Shown in pieces: positions 47,758 to 57,523 of a stretch of DNA of 64,000 bases. Positions within the stretch are counted from its first letter, which is position 1, and each line of letters starts with the position of its first letter. The translations under genes and the position numbers were made by a program. The notes under the pieces were generated by a model. The model saw only the letters and a list, made by a program, of their open reading frames with translations. It did no database searches and was not told where the DNA came from. The stretch is taken from assembly GCF_001718795.1 (NCBI RefSeq), contig NZ_CP013438.1, positions 124,001 through 188,000 of the forward strand, read 5' to 3'. The stretch comes from Burkholderia latens. Its GTDB lineage: Bacteria > Pseudomonadota > Gammaproteobacteria > Burkholderiales > Burkholderiaceae.

Positions 47758-48494
47758 CCGTTCTCTGCGCGAATAGCGATAGCGCGCCGATTCGCGATTG
47801 TCGCAATGCAGTCCGCACTGCGGGGTACGAATCGGCGCGTATTCATTGCGAATAACGGTGTAGTCGTCGTCAGTGCGCATTTGGCGCAGATAGCGTACCC
47901 ATTCCGGCGTTGTGTAAATAATTCCGCCGAGTATTGAGCGGCCCGTTTGAATCGGTATTTTATGGATCGTGCCGGCTTTATTCGACGATTCGCGCTAATC
48001 GATTCAGGATAATTAAAATGAAAGAAAAATCCTGTCGTTTTGAAGGGATTCTGCGCGCGAACTACCCGACTCCGTAAATCGCCACGCCATACGGTCTCAA
48101 GCGCCAGTCTCGGATACGAAACGGCCTGTGCCGCGCCGGCGATGCGCTCAATCTGATTGTCTTTCAGAATCCAGACACTGCGCCCCATTTGCATTATCGA
48201 AGATTTTTTAATACCGGAATGATCTTTGACAACGCGGCGCAGCACCGCCTATTTTTGTCATGTCGTAAATTTCCGTAATACAAAAGTCGTTGGAACTGCA
48301 AGGGGGCGGCGTTCTCGCATCATTCTCCGCCAGCAGTTTGCTGTGTTCTGTATCAAGTTCAGTCTCTCGAAGTAGTCCAATTCCCGATCGCCGTCTGCCG
48401 ACCGTGCAACGCGAGTGGCGGGTACGCCTGCGCGTTTTTCGGCGGTGGTGGCGGCCAGTGTGAAGCGGTATCCGACCCAACACGAAGGACAGAG
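47758..48494. other. 737-bp AT-rich intergenic region
   Basis: The DNA is clearly more AT-rich than the window average, especially about 47930-48280. No normal-size gene is supported on either strand. One tiny ORF with a plausible ribosome-binding site is listed separately. The region may hold long-range promoter elements for the peptidase gene or be a relic of transferred DNA. Confidence 0.5.
48018..48077 (+). CDS. Possible 19-residue ORF
   Basis: ATG at 48018, 8 nt after AGGA, encodes MKEKSCRFEGILRANYPTP, then TAA. The codons are AT-rich, unlike neighbouring genes, in line with the surrounding base composition. There is nothing beyond start, spacing and stop to prove translation. Confidence 0.2.
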   Translation: MKEKSCRFEGILRANYPTP

Positions 48495-50345
48495 ATGAAA
48501 CCAGACAGGAGCAGTGCCGGCATCCGCCGCGGGCGTCGCGGCCGGCTGACCGGGCTAGGCGCATTGACCGCGATGACACTCGCGCTCGCGGGCTGTGGCG
48601 GCGACGATTCGTCGTCGGTGGGCGCATCGAGCGTCGCGCAGGCCACCGCGAGCCAGCAGGCCAGCGCGCAACAGGCGGCCGCCAATCAGACGCCGGCGTC
48701 CAACCAGCCTTACGTCGACCCGGTCGCGTATTCGATGAACGCGACTGACGGCCTCGCGCCCGCGCAGGTATCCGAGAAGGCGGCGGTGATGCATTACCAG
48801 TGGAAGTCCGGCGGCACGACGGTCAACTACACGACGACCACCGGCCACCTGACCGCGCAGGACGCGAACGGCAACGCGGAAGCATCGATGTCCTACGTCG
48901 CGTACACCGCGCCGAGCACGAACGGCAAGCCGCGGCCCGTCACGTTCGTCTATAACGGCGGCCCCGGTTCGTCGTCGATCTGGTTGCGGCTCGGCTCGTT
49001 CGCGCCGACGCGCGTCGCGACGCCCGATCCGCTGTTCGGCAGCAACTGGCCGAACTATCCGCTCGTCGACAACGCGGAAAGCCTGATCGATACGACCGAT
49101 CTCGTGTTCATCGACCCGCCCGGCACCGGGCTGTCGGAAGCCGTGTTGCCGAACACGAACCAGAAGTACTGGAGTTCGGACGCGGACGTGAACATCATGC
49201 GCGACTTCATTCAGCGCTACCTGAACGTGAACGGCCGTGGGTCGTCGCCGATCTACCTGTACGGCGAATCGTACGGCACGCCGCGTACCGACATGCTCGC
49301 GCTCGCGCTCGAATCGGCCGGTGTGCACCTGACGGGGATCGTGCTGCAGTCCGCGATCCTTAACTACTTCGCGGATGCGGTGGAAGCGGTCGCGATCACG
49401 CAGTCGACCGAAGGGTTGCTGCTCGACACCGATACCGTGGCCGGCTATCTGCCGGGCTACGCGGCCGTCGCCGAGTACTTCAACCAGGTGTCGCCGGCGC
49501 CGGTCAACCCGTATCTGTACGCGCTGCAGACGGAACTGTTCACGACGCTGATCTACAACCAGCTGCAGCGATACTCGCAATCGTGGGTGCTGAGCCAGCT
49601 CGGCATTCCGGATGCGCTCGGCACGCCGGTGTTCCCGAGCGATGCGACGCTGAGGCTGTGGTCGGTGCCGTCGAGCCTGACGCTGCAGGCGCTGCGCGGC
49701 TACTTCAACGCGAATCCGTTCGGCACGAGCCTGCTGCCGGGCACCACGATCGGCCGTTACGACGGACGCGTGTCGTTGCCGAATTCGGACCCGCGGCTGC
49801 AGACGGACGGCGACCCGTCGGACATCCTGATCTCGCAGCCGTTCACGAACGCGCTTGCGACGCAGATGCCCGACTACCTCGGTTACACCGCGCCGAACGC
49901 GACCTACCTGCCATTGAACGACAACATCATCGAGGTGTGGGACTTCTCGCATGACGGCCAGCCGATGCCCGACACGATCCCCGATCTGCTCGGTGCGCTG
50001 CAGCTGAATCCGAAGCTCCACGTGCTCGCGGAGAACGGGCTGCACGACCTCGCGACGCCGTTCTTCAATACCGAGAAGCAGCTCGCGCGTCTGCAGACGG
50101 TGAAGGGGCTGAACCCGAAGCTGCAGGTGAACTTCTTCCAGGGCGGGCACATGACGTATCTGGATGACGTCGCCCGTCCGCAGATGAAGCGCGACCTGAC
50201 GCTGTTCTATCAGGGCGGGCGGATTCCGACCGCGCTGACGCTGCGCACGCTGCCGCCGCCGTGGCCGGACGAGAACCCGGCCGGCACGCCGACCGGCAGC
50301 ACGCCGGGCGGCACGGCCGCGACGACGCTGGCGGTCGCACCTTGA
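48495..50345 (+). CDS. S10 serine carboxypeptidase-like lipoprotein
   Basis: 616 residues. A lipoprotein signal ends LALAGC (Cys34), followed by a Ser/Ala/Gln-rich linker. The alpha/beta-hydrolase core has the S10 features: oxyanion segment VYNGGPGSSS near 156, nucleophile Ser259 in YLYGESYGTPR, acid Asp518 in GLHDLATPFFN and His552 in GGHMTYLD. It is thus probably an active carboxypeptidase or acyl-transferase-like hydrolase on the cell surface or in the periplasm. Bacterial S10 members are uncommon and of uncertain substrate. The EF-hand-like gene follows after 45 bp. Confidence 0.85.
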   Translation: MKPDRSSAGIRRGRRGRLTGLGALTAMTLALAGCGGDDSSSVGASSVAQATASQQASAQQAAANQTPASNQPYVDPVAYSMNATDGLAPAQVSEKAAVMHYQWKSGGTTVNYTTTTGHLTAQDANGNAEASMSYVAYTAPSTNGKPRPVTFVYNGGPGSSSIWLRLGSFAPTRVATPDPLFGSNWPNYPLVDNAESLIDTTDLVFIDPPGTGLSEAVLPNTNQKYWSSDADVNIMRDFIQRYLNVNGRGSSPIYLYGESYGTPRTDMLALALESAGVHLTGIVLQSAILNYFADAVEAVAITQSTEGLLLDTDTVAGYLPGYAAVAEYFNQVSPAPVNPYLYALQTELFTTLIYNQLQRYSQSWVLSQLGIPDALGTPVFPSDATLRLWSVPSSLTLQALRGYFNANPFGTSLLPGTTIGRYDGRVSLPNSDPRLQTDGDPSDILISQPFTNALATQMPDYLGYTAPNATYLPLNDNIIEVWDFSHDGQPMPDTIPDLLGALQLNPKLHVLAENGLHDLATPFFNTEKQLARLQTVKGLNPKLQVNFFQGGHMTYLDDVARPQMKRDLTLFYQGGRIPTALTLRTLPPPWPDENPAGTPTGSTPGGTAATTLAVAP

Positions 50346-50390
50346 GCAACGCACGCGTTGCGCCAAGGGAACCCTCTATTCATCCATTGA

Positions 50391-50828
50391 ATGCGAGCGA
50401 TCATGTCTCTACTCAACTTGATGCGGCATATGTCTTTGTCGATCGTCGTCGGTGCAGTGACGAGCAGCGCCTACGCGCTGCCGCCGCAGGCGGTCGCGCC
50501 GGTGAAGCTGCCGCACGGCGCGCACGGCGTCGACGGTCCGTTCTTTCCTTCGACCCGCGCGGCGCCGGTGCTGCCGTCGACCGGCGCGACGCTGCAGCAG
50601 CAGGCGCAAAAGCGGATCGATGCGCGGCTCGGCGGCAACACGGTGCTGAGCAACGGCGCGGCGGTGACGAAGGCGCAGGCGCAGAGCAGCGGGCTCGGGT
50701 TCGTCGCGAAGCACTTCGACGAGATCGATGCGAAACACACCGGTCGCGTAACGATGAGCGACGTGCGGCAGTTCATCCAGCAGCGGCAGGTGCAGGCGCA
50801 ACAGGAACAGCAGGACCAGCAGGAGTGA
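50391..50828 (+). CDS. Exported small protein with one EF-hand-like loop
   Basis: 145 residues (141 from the ATG at 50403). The N-terminal hydrophobic stretch (about 14-30, ending AYA|LPP) acts as a signal peptide. The mature protein is Pro/Gln-rich, with one calcium-binding-like loop, DEIDAKHTGRVTMSDVRQF, near residue 110 and a Gln-rich tail. Single EF-hand proteins of this kind are frequent in Burkholderia periplasm. The gene follows the S10 lipoprotein closely and may be cotranscribed. Confidence 0.7.
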   Translation: MRAIMSLLNLMRHMSLSIVVGAVTSSAYALPPQAVAPVKLPHGAHGVDGPFFPSTRAAPVLPSTGATLQQQAQKRIDARLGGNTVLSNGAAVTKAQAQSSGLGFVAKHFDEIDAKHTGRVTMSDVRQFIQQRQVQAQQEQQDQQE

Positions 50829-50858
50829 GGGTGTAGTGCGGTCGCATGCTGGCCGCCG

Positions 50859-50884
50859 GGACGGCGCCGAACGTGGCGCCGTCC
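50859..50884 (+). terminator. Hairpin after the EF-hand-like gene
   Basis: GGACGGCGCC and GGCGCCGTCC make a perfect 10-bp stem with a 6-nt loop 30 bp past the stop. The T run is absent. Confidence 0.5.
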
Positions 50885-51201
50885 GCCAGAATTGCCGAGC
50901 AGAACGGCATCGACACGGACGGCGCCCGGAAAGTCATCATGGATTCGCCCGGCGGCATTCCTCTTGGCCGGCCGTGCTTTCCGGGGAAGTGGCATAACCC
51001 ACCGGTCTCCTTGTCTCCGCACGGGGCCAGCGCCATCATCGGCGCCGAGTACGCCATCGACGGCCGAACCGTTCCAACGGCGTGATCCAAGCCGCTTGTC
51101 CGTGGGCGTTGGCGCGCTTCGACATAGGCGAAGCCCGTTTCTCGGATAGCTGTTCGCGGCGCTGCTTGAGGGTGCACGGCAAGCTCAGCCGCCGCGATTG
51201 C
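50885..51201. other. 317-bp region between convergent genes
   Basis: No gene is called. A plus-strand frame from 50846 to 51085 (79 codons) lacks a ribosome-binding site, runs through the hairpin, and has no recognisable family. A minus-strand frame in the same area is equally unsupported. Confidence 0.45.
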
Positions 51202-52197
51202 TTAGTTTTGCGTGAGCGGATTCAGCGTTGTGCACAGGAAACCCGTGCAGTTGCTGGCCTCGAAGTAGAAAGATGCCGTCGGCGACGGCATGCCGAGAGC
51301 GAGATCGCCTAAATACGCATTGCCCTGCGCACCGAACGTATTCAACTGCTGGACGAAGCTCGCGCCGGTCGCCTGGACCGCGGCCGACTGGTACGTGAAA
51401 GTCGCCGACTGAGTTTGGTCCTTCATGTAGATCCACGAGAGATTAATCGCGCCAGTCGGTTGCAAAGGGCCGAACTGCATCTTGCCCTTCGATCGATAGC
51501 CCTTCGCCCCCTCGCTGTTGGCCTGCGTGATGAAGTCCCCGACGGTCGACGTCGGTATCACTGCATCGTATGTGTAGGTCGCGTTCGACGCGTTGTTCTT
51601 CATGTACACGTTCGCCTGTTCCGATCCCGCGACCATCGGGCCCAGGAACCAGTAGCCCGACTGCCCCTCGGCGTTCGCCTGCGCGACGAACGCGTCCGGG
51701 TTCGTCGACAGGTCCGCTGTCGTGTATGAGTAGGTGGCCGACGAGCCGCTGTCCTTGCGATAGAGATAACCGTACGTGAGCGGCCCTTCGAACCGGTAGC
51801 CGCTCGTGCCTTGTGCGTTGGCCTGGCTGACAAAGCCCGTCATGGTGGTCGGCGTCGGCTGCAACTGGTAGGTGTATATCTGCGCGGCGCCGTCGTTTAC
51901 GAAGATCGATTGCGAGCCGCCATTGCCGGCGTCGTAGAAGGAGTCGCCGAGGTAGCGATAGCCCTTTGCGCCTTCGTTGTTGATCAGCGTCAGGAAGCTC
52001 GCCTGATCCGCCGCACTGGGCAGGGCATCGTAGCGCAGCGTCAGCGTACTGTTGCCGGAGCCGTCGCTACCTCCGATGCGCCCGGTGTTGGTGGACTCTG
52101 CTACGTTCCCGGGCTGCGCCGGGGAAGAGGAACTATCGTCGCCCCCGCAAGCGGTCAGTGCCAGACAGCTCAACACGATCAATGCAATGGTTCTCAC
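51202..52197 (-). CDS. Lipoprotein made of five repeats of about 60 residues
   Basis: 331 residues from GTG at 52197, chosen because AAGGTGA lies just upstream and the lipoprotein signal (LALTAC, Cys17) is then at the N-terminus. After a Ser/Gly linker the chain repeats a unit of about 55-65 residues: F..QAN.EG..GY...G, then a strand pair with YMKD..ATYTY (units start near 68, 118, 172, 228 and 285). The repeats suggest a beta-propeller-like or fibrous surface protein. I do not recognise a named family. It would be exported and lipid-anchored. Confidence 0.7.
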   Translation of the reverse strand: MRTIALIVLSCLALTACGGDDSSSSPAQPGNVAESTNTGRIGGSDGSGNSTLTLRYDALPSAADQASFLTLINNEGAKGYRYLGDSFYDAGNGGSQSIFVNDGAAQIYTYQLQPTPTTMTGFVSQANAQGTSGYRFEGPLTYGYLYRKDSGSSATYSYTTADLSTNPDAFVAQANAEGQSGYWFLGPMVAGSEQANVYMKNNASNATYTYDAVIPTSTVGDFITQANSEGAKGYRSKGKMQFGPLQPTGAINLSWIYMKDQTQSATFTYQSAAVQATGASFVQQLNTFGAQGNAYLGDLALGMPSPTASFYFEASNCTGFLCTTLNPLTQN

Positions 52198-52740
52198 GGG
52201 GATCACCTTTTTATGAACAGGGCGGCACCGGTGCGTGCGGCACAGCGATGCTTGCACTCGCAGCGCATGCGAAAGAGACGGCTTCACAAGGGTCGTGGGG
52301 CTGCAACTTTCGTTGCTCGCATAATCCAGGGCATTGAAGCGACCGAGACCGGGTAGTGCGCCACGCCGATCGCGGTTACGGCGTCCAACGACCTTTGCGA
52401 ATCGATCTCCAAGATTACAGCGACCGACCAGGCTGCGTGGTCAAAGACTGTTAGATGTCAGTGCCGAGTGAGGCTGATCTGGCCCCGCAGACCCATACAT
52501 TGCACGGAACCGTGGAGGCTGATGCCGTAGAGGAAAAAAACGGTCACGACTTCGGGAAAAGTCGTCAACTCGCGCACCGACCGGCTCGTCAGTGGAAGAC
52601 TCTGAACGATCCTGAAGCGGCCATCCGCAATCGCATGGCCGCTTCGCGGAGTATGGCGGCCCGCGAGTGCATTGGGCTTCGGTTGTCAAAGTTGTCCCCG
52701 TTAATGTCCCGATGTGACCGCGGAGCTGTCGGCCGGTGTT
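52198..52740. other. 543-bp intergenic region, no supported gene
   Basis: Frames on both strands lack ribosome-binding sites and coding bias. The segment is closer to average base composition than neighbouring genes. No RNA fold or repeat was recognised. Confidence 0.5.
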
Positions 52741-53532
52741 TTAAAAGGCGCTCTTTATAACGCCTCCATCGGCTCGCAACGCGGCTCCCGTCGTGGCCGA
52801 CGAAAGCGGACTGGCGATATAGGCCACGAGCGACGCAACCTCCTGCGGTGAGCCAAATCGCTTGATGAGCGATGTGGGGCGGACCTTCTCGAAGAACTCC
52901 CGTTCGAACGCTTCAAACGATTTGCCGTCGGCGCTTGCAAGCGCCTCCACGAACTCGCCCACGCCACGCGATTTCGTCGGCCCCGGCAGCACGCTATTGA
53001 CCGTAATGCCAGTGCCGGCAACGGCTTCCGCGAGCCCGCGCGATACGGCAATCTGCGCGGCTTTCGTCATCCCATAGTGGATCATTTCCGCTGGAATCTG
53101 CACGCCGCTTTCGCTCGAAATGAAGATGATGCGCCCCCAGTTGGCACGCTTCATCGCAGGCAGAAACAGGCGAGCGAGGCGTACGCCGCTCAACACGTTG
53201 ACGTCGAAGAAACGCGACCAGTCGGCATCGGCGATCTCCTCAAATGGCTTGGGCTCGAAGATACCCAGGTTGTTGACCAGGATTTCCACGTCCGGATAAC
53301 GCGTTGCGAGTTCATCGGCCGCCGCCGCGGTGGCGAGATCGCCCGCAAAACCCGTTACGTCGCTGCCCGTCTCGGCTTTCAGTTGCGCGACCACGTCATC
53401 CACTGATGACTGGGAGCGGCCATTCACGATCACGCGCGCGCCTTCCTGCGCCAACGTCCTGGCGATAGCGTAGCCAATGCCGGCGGTGCTGCCGCTGACC
53501 AATGCGAGCTTGCCTTGCAGATTCAGGTCCAT
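52741..53532 (-). CDS. SDR-family oxidoreductase
   Basis: 263 residues. The cofactor motif is SGSTAGIGYA (residues 13-22) and the catalytic YGMTK is near 160. The structural motif reads NNLG instead of NNAG, a variant common in one Burkholderia and Rhizobium SDR subgroup. The C terminus has the usual GGV. It lies 75 bp downstream of a second SDR on the same strand, and both are divergent from a LysR gene. The substrate is unknown. Confidence 0.85.
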   Translation of the reverse strand: MDLNLQGKLALVSGSTAGIGYAIARTLAQEGARVIVNGRSQSSVDDVVAQLKAETGSDVTGFAGDLATAAAADELATRYPDVEILVNNLGIFEPKPFEEIADADWSRFFDVNVLSGVRLARLFLPAMKRANWGRIIFISSESGVQIPAEMIHYGMTKAAQIAVSRGLAEAVAGTGITVNSVLPGPTKSRGVGEFVEALASADGKSFEAFEREFFEKVRPTSLIKRFGSPQEVASLVAYIASPLSSATTGAALRADGGVIKSAF

Positions 53533-53607
53533 GAGTCATTTCCTTTGCATGAGTGAGGTAGAACTGGCGGCATCGGCAGGTAGAAGCCGGATGCCGACAA
53601 AGAGCGA

Positions 53608-54372
53608 TCAGGTCCGGGTAATGGACGCGCCACCGTCAACAAGTGATGCCGTACCGGTCACGAATGACGAATCGTCGGAAGCGAGATACAGCACCGACCG
53701 GGCAAGCTCTTCCGGCTTTGCAACGCGCTTGAGCGCATGCAGCCCCGTGACGAACGCCTGGGATTCGTGGGTGTCGTTCATGCCGCGATACATGTCCGTG
53801 TCGACCGCGCCCGGCAATACCGCGTTCACGCGCACGCCTTGCGCGCCGTATTCGGCAGCCAGTGCCTGCGTCAAGCCGATCAGGCCGGCCTTGCTGGCCG
53901 CGTAGGCCGCGGTGCCCGGAAACGCGAACGAGTAACCGACGAACGTCGACGTGAAGATGATCGATCCCCCACCTTGCTTCACCATTTCCGGAATCTGATG
54001 TTTCGCGCCAAGGAAGGCGCTCGTCAGATTGGTCGACAGCGCAGCATTCCAGCCTGCTTCGGAAATACCGGTGCTCGGTCCCATCTCGCCGAGCGTACCG
54101 GCGTTGTTGTAGGCAATGTCCAGGCGGCCGAAGCGGCTCACCGCGAGCGCGACCAGCGCCTTCGCGAAGTCCTCCGATTGCACGTCACCCGCCAGATACG
54201 CGGCTTCGCCGCCTTCGCTGACGATCTCAGCGGCGAGTGTTTCGAGTTCTGTCGCGCGCCGCGCTGCGATGACCACCTTGGCGCCTTCCTTCGCGAAGAG
54301 CGTTGCCGTAGCACGCCCAATCCCTGCGCTGGCGCCCGTGACGATGGCGACTTTTCCTTTCAAGCGTTGCAT
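53608..54372 (-). CDS. SDR-family oxidoreductase
   Basis: 254 residues from ATG at 54372. Classical SDR motifs are all present: TGASAGIGRA (12-21), YNNAGTLGE near 86, catalytic YAASKAGL near 159 and the GG of the last strand. It is the promoter-proximal gene of the two-gene leftward unit. The divergent LysR-type regulator 139 bp away is its likely controller. Such LysR-SDR sets often respond to small aldehydes, quinones or other toxic carbonyls, which is inference. Confidence 0.88.
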   Translation of the reverse strand: MQRLKGKVAIVTGASAGIGRATATLFAKEGAKVVIAARRATELETLAAEIVSEGGEAAYLAGDVQSEDFAKALVALAVSRFGRLDIAYNNAGTLGEMGPSTGISEAGWNAALSTNLTSAFLGAKHQIPEMVKQGGGSIIFTSTFVGYSFAFPGTAAYAASKAGLIGLTQALAAEYGAQGVRVNAVLPGAVDTDMYRGMNDTHESQAFVTGLHALKRVAKPEELARSVLYLASDDSSFVTGTASLVDGGASITRT

Positions 54373-54479
54373 TTTCAATCTCCTGATGCACTTCGTCGGC
54401 CAGTGCCCCATGCATTGGCGCGTTGAAAGCAATATAGGCCTCAGTTTTGATTGTAGAAAGCGCTAAAATGTGCTTATAT

Positions 54480-54498
54480 CATTCAGCTTTTGTGAATG
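54480..54498. promoter_or_regulatory. Inverted repeat upstream of the LysR gene
   Basis: CATTCA (54480-54485) and TGAATG (54493-54498) are mirrored around a 7-nt spacer, 13 bp before the LysR start in the divergent region. The T-N11-A type spacing fits a LysR binding site. The whole intergenic region 54373-54511 is AT-rich. Confidence 0.4.
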
Positions 54499-54511
54499 AA
54501 TCGAGGTACTG

Positions 54512-55456
54512 ATGGATCGCCTGCGCGCCTTCGAGGTTTTCGTGACGGTGGTGAGCCGTGGGGGCTTCGCGCGCGCCGCGGATGCGCTCGGCACGTCTCC
54601 CGCCAATGTCACACGTTACGTAAATGAACTGGAGGCGTATCTGGGCACGCGCTTGCTGAATCGCTCGTCGCGTACGCTTTCTCTTACCGAGGGCGGCGAG
54701 ACGCTTTACGCCCGTTGCAAGTCGATCCTCGACGATGTCGCCGAGACAGAGGGGCTGGTCTCGTCGGCGTCGGTCGAGCCGCGCGGGCGGCTGCGCATCA
54801 ACGCCCCCGTGAGCTTCGGTATTTTGTATCTGGCACCGTTGTGGCCCGAGTTCATGCGGAAATACCCGGGAGTCGAACTCGACGTCGGACTGATTGACCG
54901 CGTCGTCGATATCGTGGACGAAGGCTACGATCTCGCCATTCGCATCTCACGCGCCGGTTCGACCAGTCATGCGGCCCGCAAGCTGGCGACGTCGCAAAAC
55001 ATTCTGTGTGCATCGCCGGCCTATCTGGCTCGCTTCGGCGTTCCGGCATCCCCGGCGGAGCTGGCCGGGCACCGCTGTATCGGCTACACGTATGCTGCTA
55101 CGGGCGACGACTGGCAACTGATCGACGCGCGCGGCAAGCTTCACTCGGTGAAGGTCGACTGTCACATGCATACCAACAACGGCGATACGGCACGCACAGC
55201 CGCCCTCGCCGGGCACGGCTTGATCTGGCAGCCCACTTTCCTGATCGGCAACGATCTCCGCGCTGGCCGGCTCGTTCATGTTATGCCCGAGTACCGCTTG
55301 CCGGATATCGACATACTCGCACTGTATCCGAGCCGTCGGCATCTGAGTGCCAGAGTGCGCGTCATGATCGATTACCTGGTCGATGCGTTCGGTGGCGTGC
55401 CTCCTTGGGACCGAGGTGACGGAAACTGGCCAGGCGCCGCATCGGTGACGAATTGA
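54512..55456 (+). CDS. LysR-family transcriptional regulator
   Basis: 314 residues. The HTH reads RLRAFEVFVTVVSRGGFARA, then SPANVTRYVNELEAYLG. The effector domain is of the CrgA/PecT group (GRLRINAPVSFGILYLAPL, FLIGNDLRAGRLV). It is divergent from the two SDR genes and probably controls them. The effector molecule cannot be deduced. Confidence 0.9.
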   Translation: MDRLRAFEVFVTVVSRGGFARAADALGTSPANVTRYVNELEAYLGTRLLNRSSRTLSLTEGGETLYARCKSILDDVAETEGLVSSASVEPRGRLRINAPVSFGILYLAPLWPEFMRKYPGVELDVGLIDRVVDIVDEGYDLAIRISRAGSTSHAARKLATSQNILCASPAYLARFGVPASPAELAGHRCIGYTYAATGDDWQLIDARGKLHSVKVDCHMHTNNGDTARTAALAGHGLIWQPTFLIGNDLRAGRLVHVMPEYRLPDIDILALYPSRRHLSARVRVMIDYLVDAFGGVPPWDRGDGNWPGAASVTN

Positions 55457-55907
55457 CGTTCATCAAGAACATGCGTCCGCCCTGTTCGCGCATTCAGGTT
55501 CGGTGAGAGCGCGATCCTTCCGCACCGTGGCGCACAAACATTCTGGTGACTGGGGCAAGCCGTTGACTCTGCCTGGGACCGATTTCGAAATGCCCACAGT
55601 ATCCGGATGCGGAGTTCGCGCGAAAGTCTGCCTTCTCGGCGCAGGCGAAGCTTGGATCCCTATGCGAGGGAACCGGCCGACTTCCGCAATTGGCCGACCG
55701 CCGACGTTCCTCCCCCGCCCCGTACGTCCACGAAGAACCATTTTGTTTGCCCATCCGCGGCGCGATGCGTCCTAGCGGAATGTCGTAATCCTTCTATCTG
55801 AACGAACCCGCGTCTGCTGGAATGGCAACGGCGAATAACCGTTCGGCCGGCATCGCGGGGCGGCATGGTTGTCGATGTCATCCATCACTCTCTTTCGATC
55901 AATCATC
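55457..55907. other. 451-bp region upstream of glyA, no gene called
   Basis: Several short frames overlap here without ribosome-binding sites. I looked for a glycine riboswitch and found neither its GC-rich paired cores nor conserved bulges. It should contain the glyA promoter. Confidence 0.5.
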
Positions 55908-57155
55908 ATGTTCAATCGCTCTACCAGCACCATCGCGAACGTCGATCCCGAACTCTTTGCAGCGATCGAGCAGGAAAACCGCCGCCAGGAAGATCACATC
56001 GAGCTGATCGCGTCGGAGAACTACACGAGCCCGGCCGTGATGGCCGCACAGGGCTCGCAGCTCACGAACAAGTACGCGGAAGGTTACCCGGGCAAGCGCT
56101 ACTACGGGGGCTGCGAATACGTCGACGTGGTCGAGCAGCTGGCGATCGACCGTGTGAAGCAGCTGTTCGGCGCGGAAGCGGCGAACGTGCAGCCGAACTC
56201 GGGTTCGCAGGCGAACCAGGGCGTGTTCTTCGCGATGCTCAAGCCGGGCGACACGATCATGGGCATGAGCCTCGCGCACGGCGGCCACCTGACGCACGGC
56301 TCGCCGGTGAACATGTCGGGCAAGTGGTTCAACGTCGTCAGCTACGGGCTGAACGAAAACGAAGACATCGACTACGACGCGGCCGAGAAGCTGGCGAACG
56401 AGCACAAGCCGAAGCTGATTGTCGCGGGCGCATCGGCGTTCGCGCTGAAGATCGATTTCGAGCGTCTGGCGAAGATTGCGAAGTCGGTGGGCGCGTACCT
56501 GATGGTCGACATGGCGCACTACGCGGGGCTGATCGCGGCGGGCGTGTATCCGAACCCGGTGCCGCACGCCGACTTCGTGACGACGACGACGCACAAGAGC
56601 CTGCGCGGCCCGCGCGGCGGCGTGATCCTGATGAAGGCGGAGTACGAGAAGCCGATCAATTCGGCGATCTTCCCGGGTATCCAGGGCGGCCCGCTGATGC
56701 ACGTGATCGCGGCGAAGGCCGTTGCGTTCAAGGAAGCGCTGTCGCCGGAGTTCAAGGCGTATCAGCAGAAGGTGGTCGAGAACGCACGCGTGCTGGCAGA
56801 AACGCTGGTCAAGCGCGGGCTGCGGATCGTGTCGGGCCGCACGGAAAGCCACGTGATGCTGGTCGACCTGCGCGCGAAGAACATCACGGGCAAGGCAGCG
56901 GAAGCGGCGCTCGGCGCCGCGCACATCACGGTGAACAAGAACGCGATCCCGAACGATCCGGAAAAGCCGTTCGTGACGAGCGGCATCCGCCTGGGTTCGC
57001 CGGCGATGACGACGCGCGGCTTCGGGCCGGCGGAAGCGGAGCAGGTCGGCAACCTGATTGCCGACGTGCTCGAGAACCCGGAAGACGCGGCGACGATCGA
57101 GCGCGTGCGCGCGCAGGTGGCCGAGCTGACCAAGCGTTTCCCGGTCTACGGTTAA
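55908..57155 (+). CDS. glyA: Serine hydroxymethyltransferase (second copy likely)
   Basis: 415 residues from ATG at 55908, the normal SHMT length. This PLP enzyme interconverts serine and glycine with tetrahydrofolate in the cytoplasm. Visible motifs are [19 protein letters not shown], the cofactor stretch [12 protein letters not shown] and the PLP lysine in [14 protein letters not shown]. In the window it stands alone, without gcv genes, as expected for the accessory glyA copy that Burkholderia keep on a second replicon. A terminator follows. Confidence 0.95.
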   Translation: MFNRSTSTIANVDPELFAAIEQENRRQEDHIELIASENYTSPAVMAAQGSQLTNKYAEGYPGKRYYGGCEYVDVVEQLAIDRVKQLFGAEAANVQPNSGSQANQGVFFAMLKPGDTIMGMSLAHGGHLTHGSPVNMSGKWFNVVSYGLNENEDIDYDAAEKLANEHKPKLIVAGASAFALKIDFERLAKIAKSVGAYLMVDMAHYAGLIAAGVYPNPVPHADFVTTTTHKSLRGPRGGVILMKAEYEKPINSAIFPGIQGGPLMHVIAAKAVAFKEALSPEFKAYQQKVVENARVLAETLVKRGLRIVSGRTESHVMLVDLRAKNITGKAAEAALGAAHITVNKNAIPNDPEKPFVTSGIRLGSPAMTTRGFGPAEAEQVGNLIADVLENPEDAATIERVRAQVAELTKRFPVYG

Positions 57156-57224
57156 GGCGCGGCAAGCGAATTCGGTCGGATTCAGCCTCCTGCGCGGTTG
57201 AACCTTTTGAAATCCGAAGCGATG

Positions 57225-57268
57225 CAAACAAATCCGGCTCGCAAGGTTCGGCGAGCCGGACTGTTTGT
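57225..57268 (+). terminator. Terminator after glyA
   Basis: TCCGGCTCGC (57233-57242) and GCGAGCCGGA (57251-57260) form a perfect 10-bp stem with an 8-nt loop. Flanking CAAACA and TGTTTG can extend it. The T-rich CTGTTTGTGT follows the stem. Confidence 0.75.
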
Positions 57269-57523
57269 GTCGTCTCGCGGCGATATCGGATTTCGGCGGT
57301 GCGGTAAAACGGCGGATGCGTGCACCGTTCGGCGGCGCGCTTTGGCGGCTTGGGGTGTGCAACGAACGCCGAGGAGCCGGGAGGGCGCGACGCATGTCGA
57401 CATGCCCCGCGCCGCAGGGCAAGCGCGCTGCTGCGCGGCATCGGTCGTATCGCGACGCATAATGCCGGATCGATCGATGCGTGCAGCGAACGCGGGCGGT
57501 GTTGCGTTACGCGAGTGTCAGGT

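Noticed and set aside
50846..51085. 79-codon frame after the EF-hand-like gene
   Set aside because: It runs through a perfect hairpin, lacks a ribosome-binding site and has no recognised motif.
55457..55907. Glycine riboswitch upstream of glyA
   Set aside because: The paired, conserved cores of the glycine aptamer could not be found.
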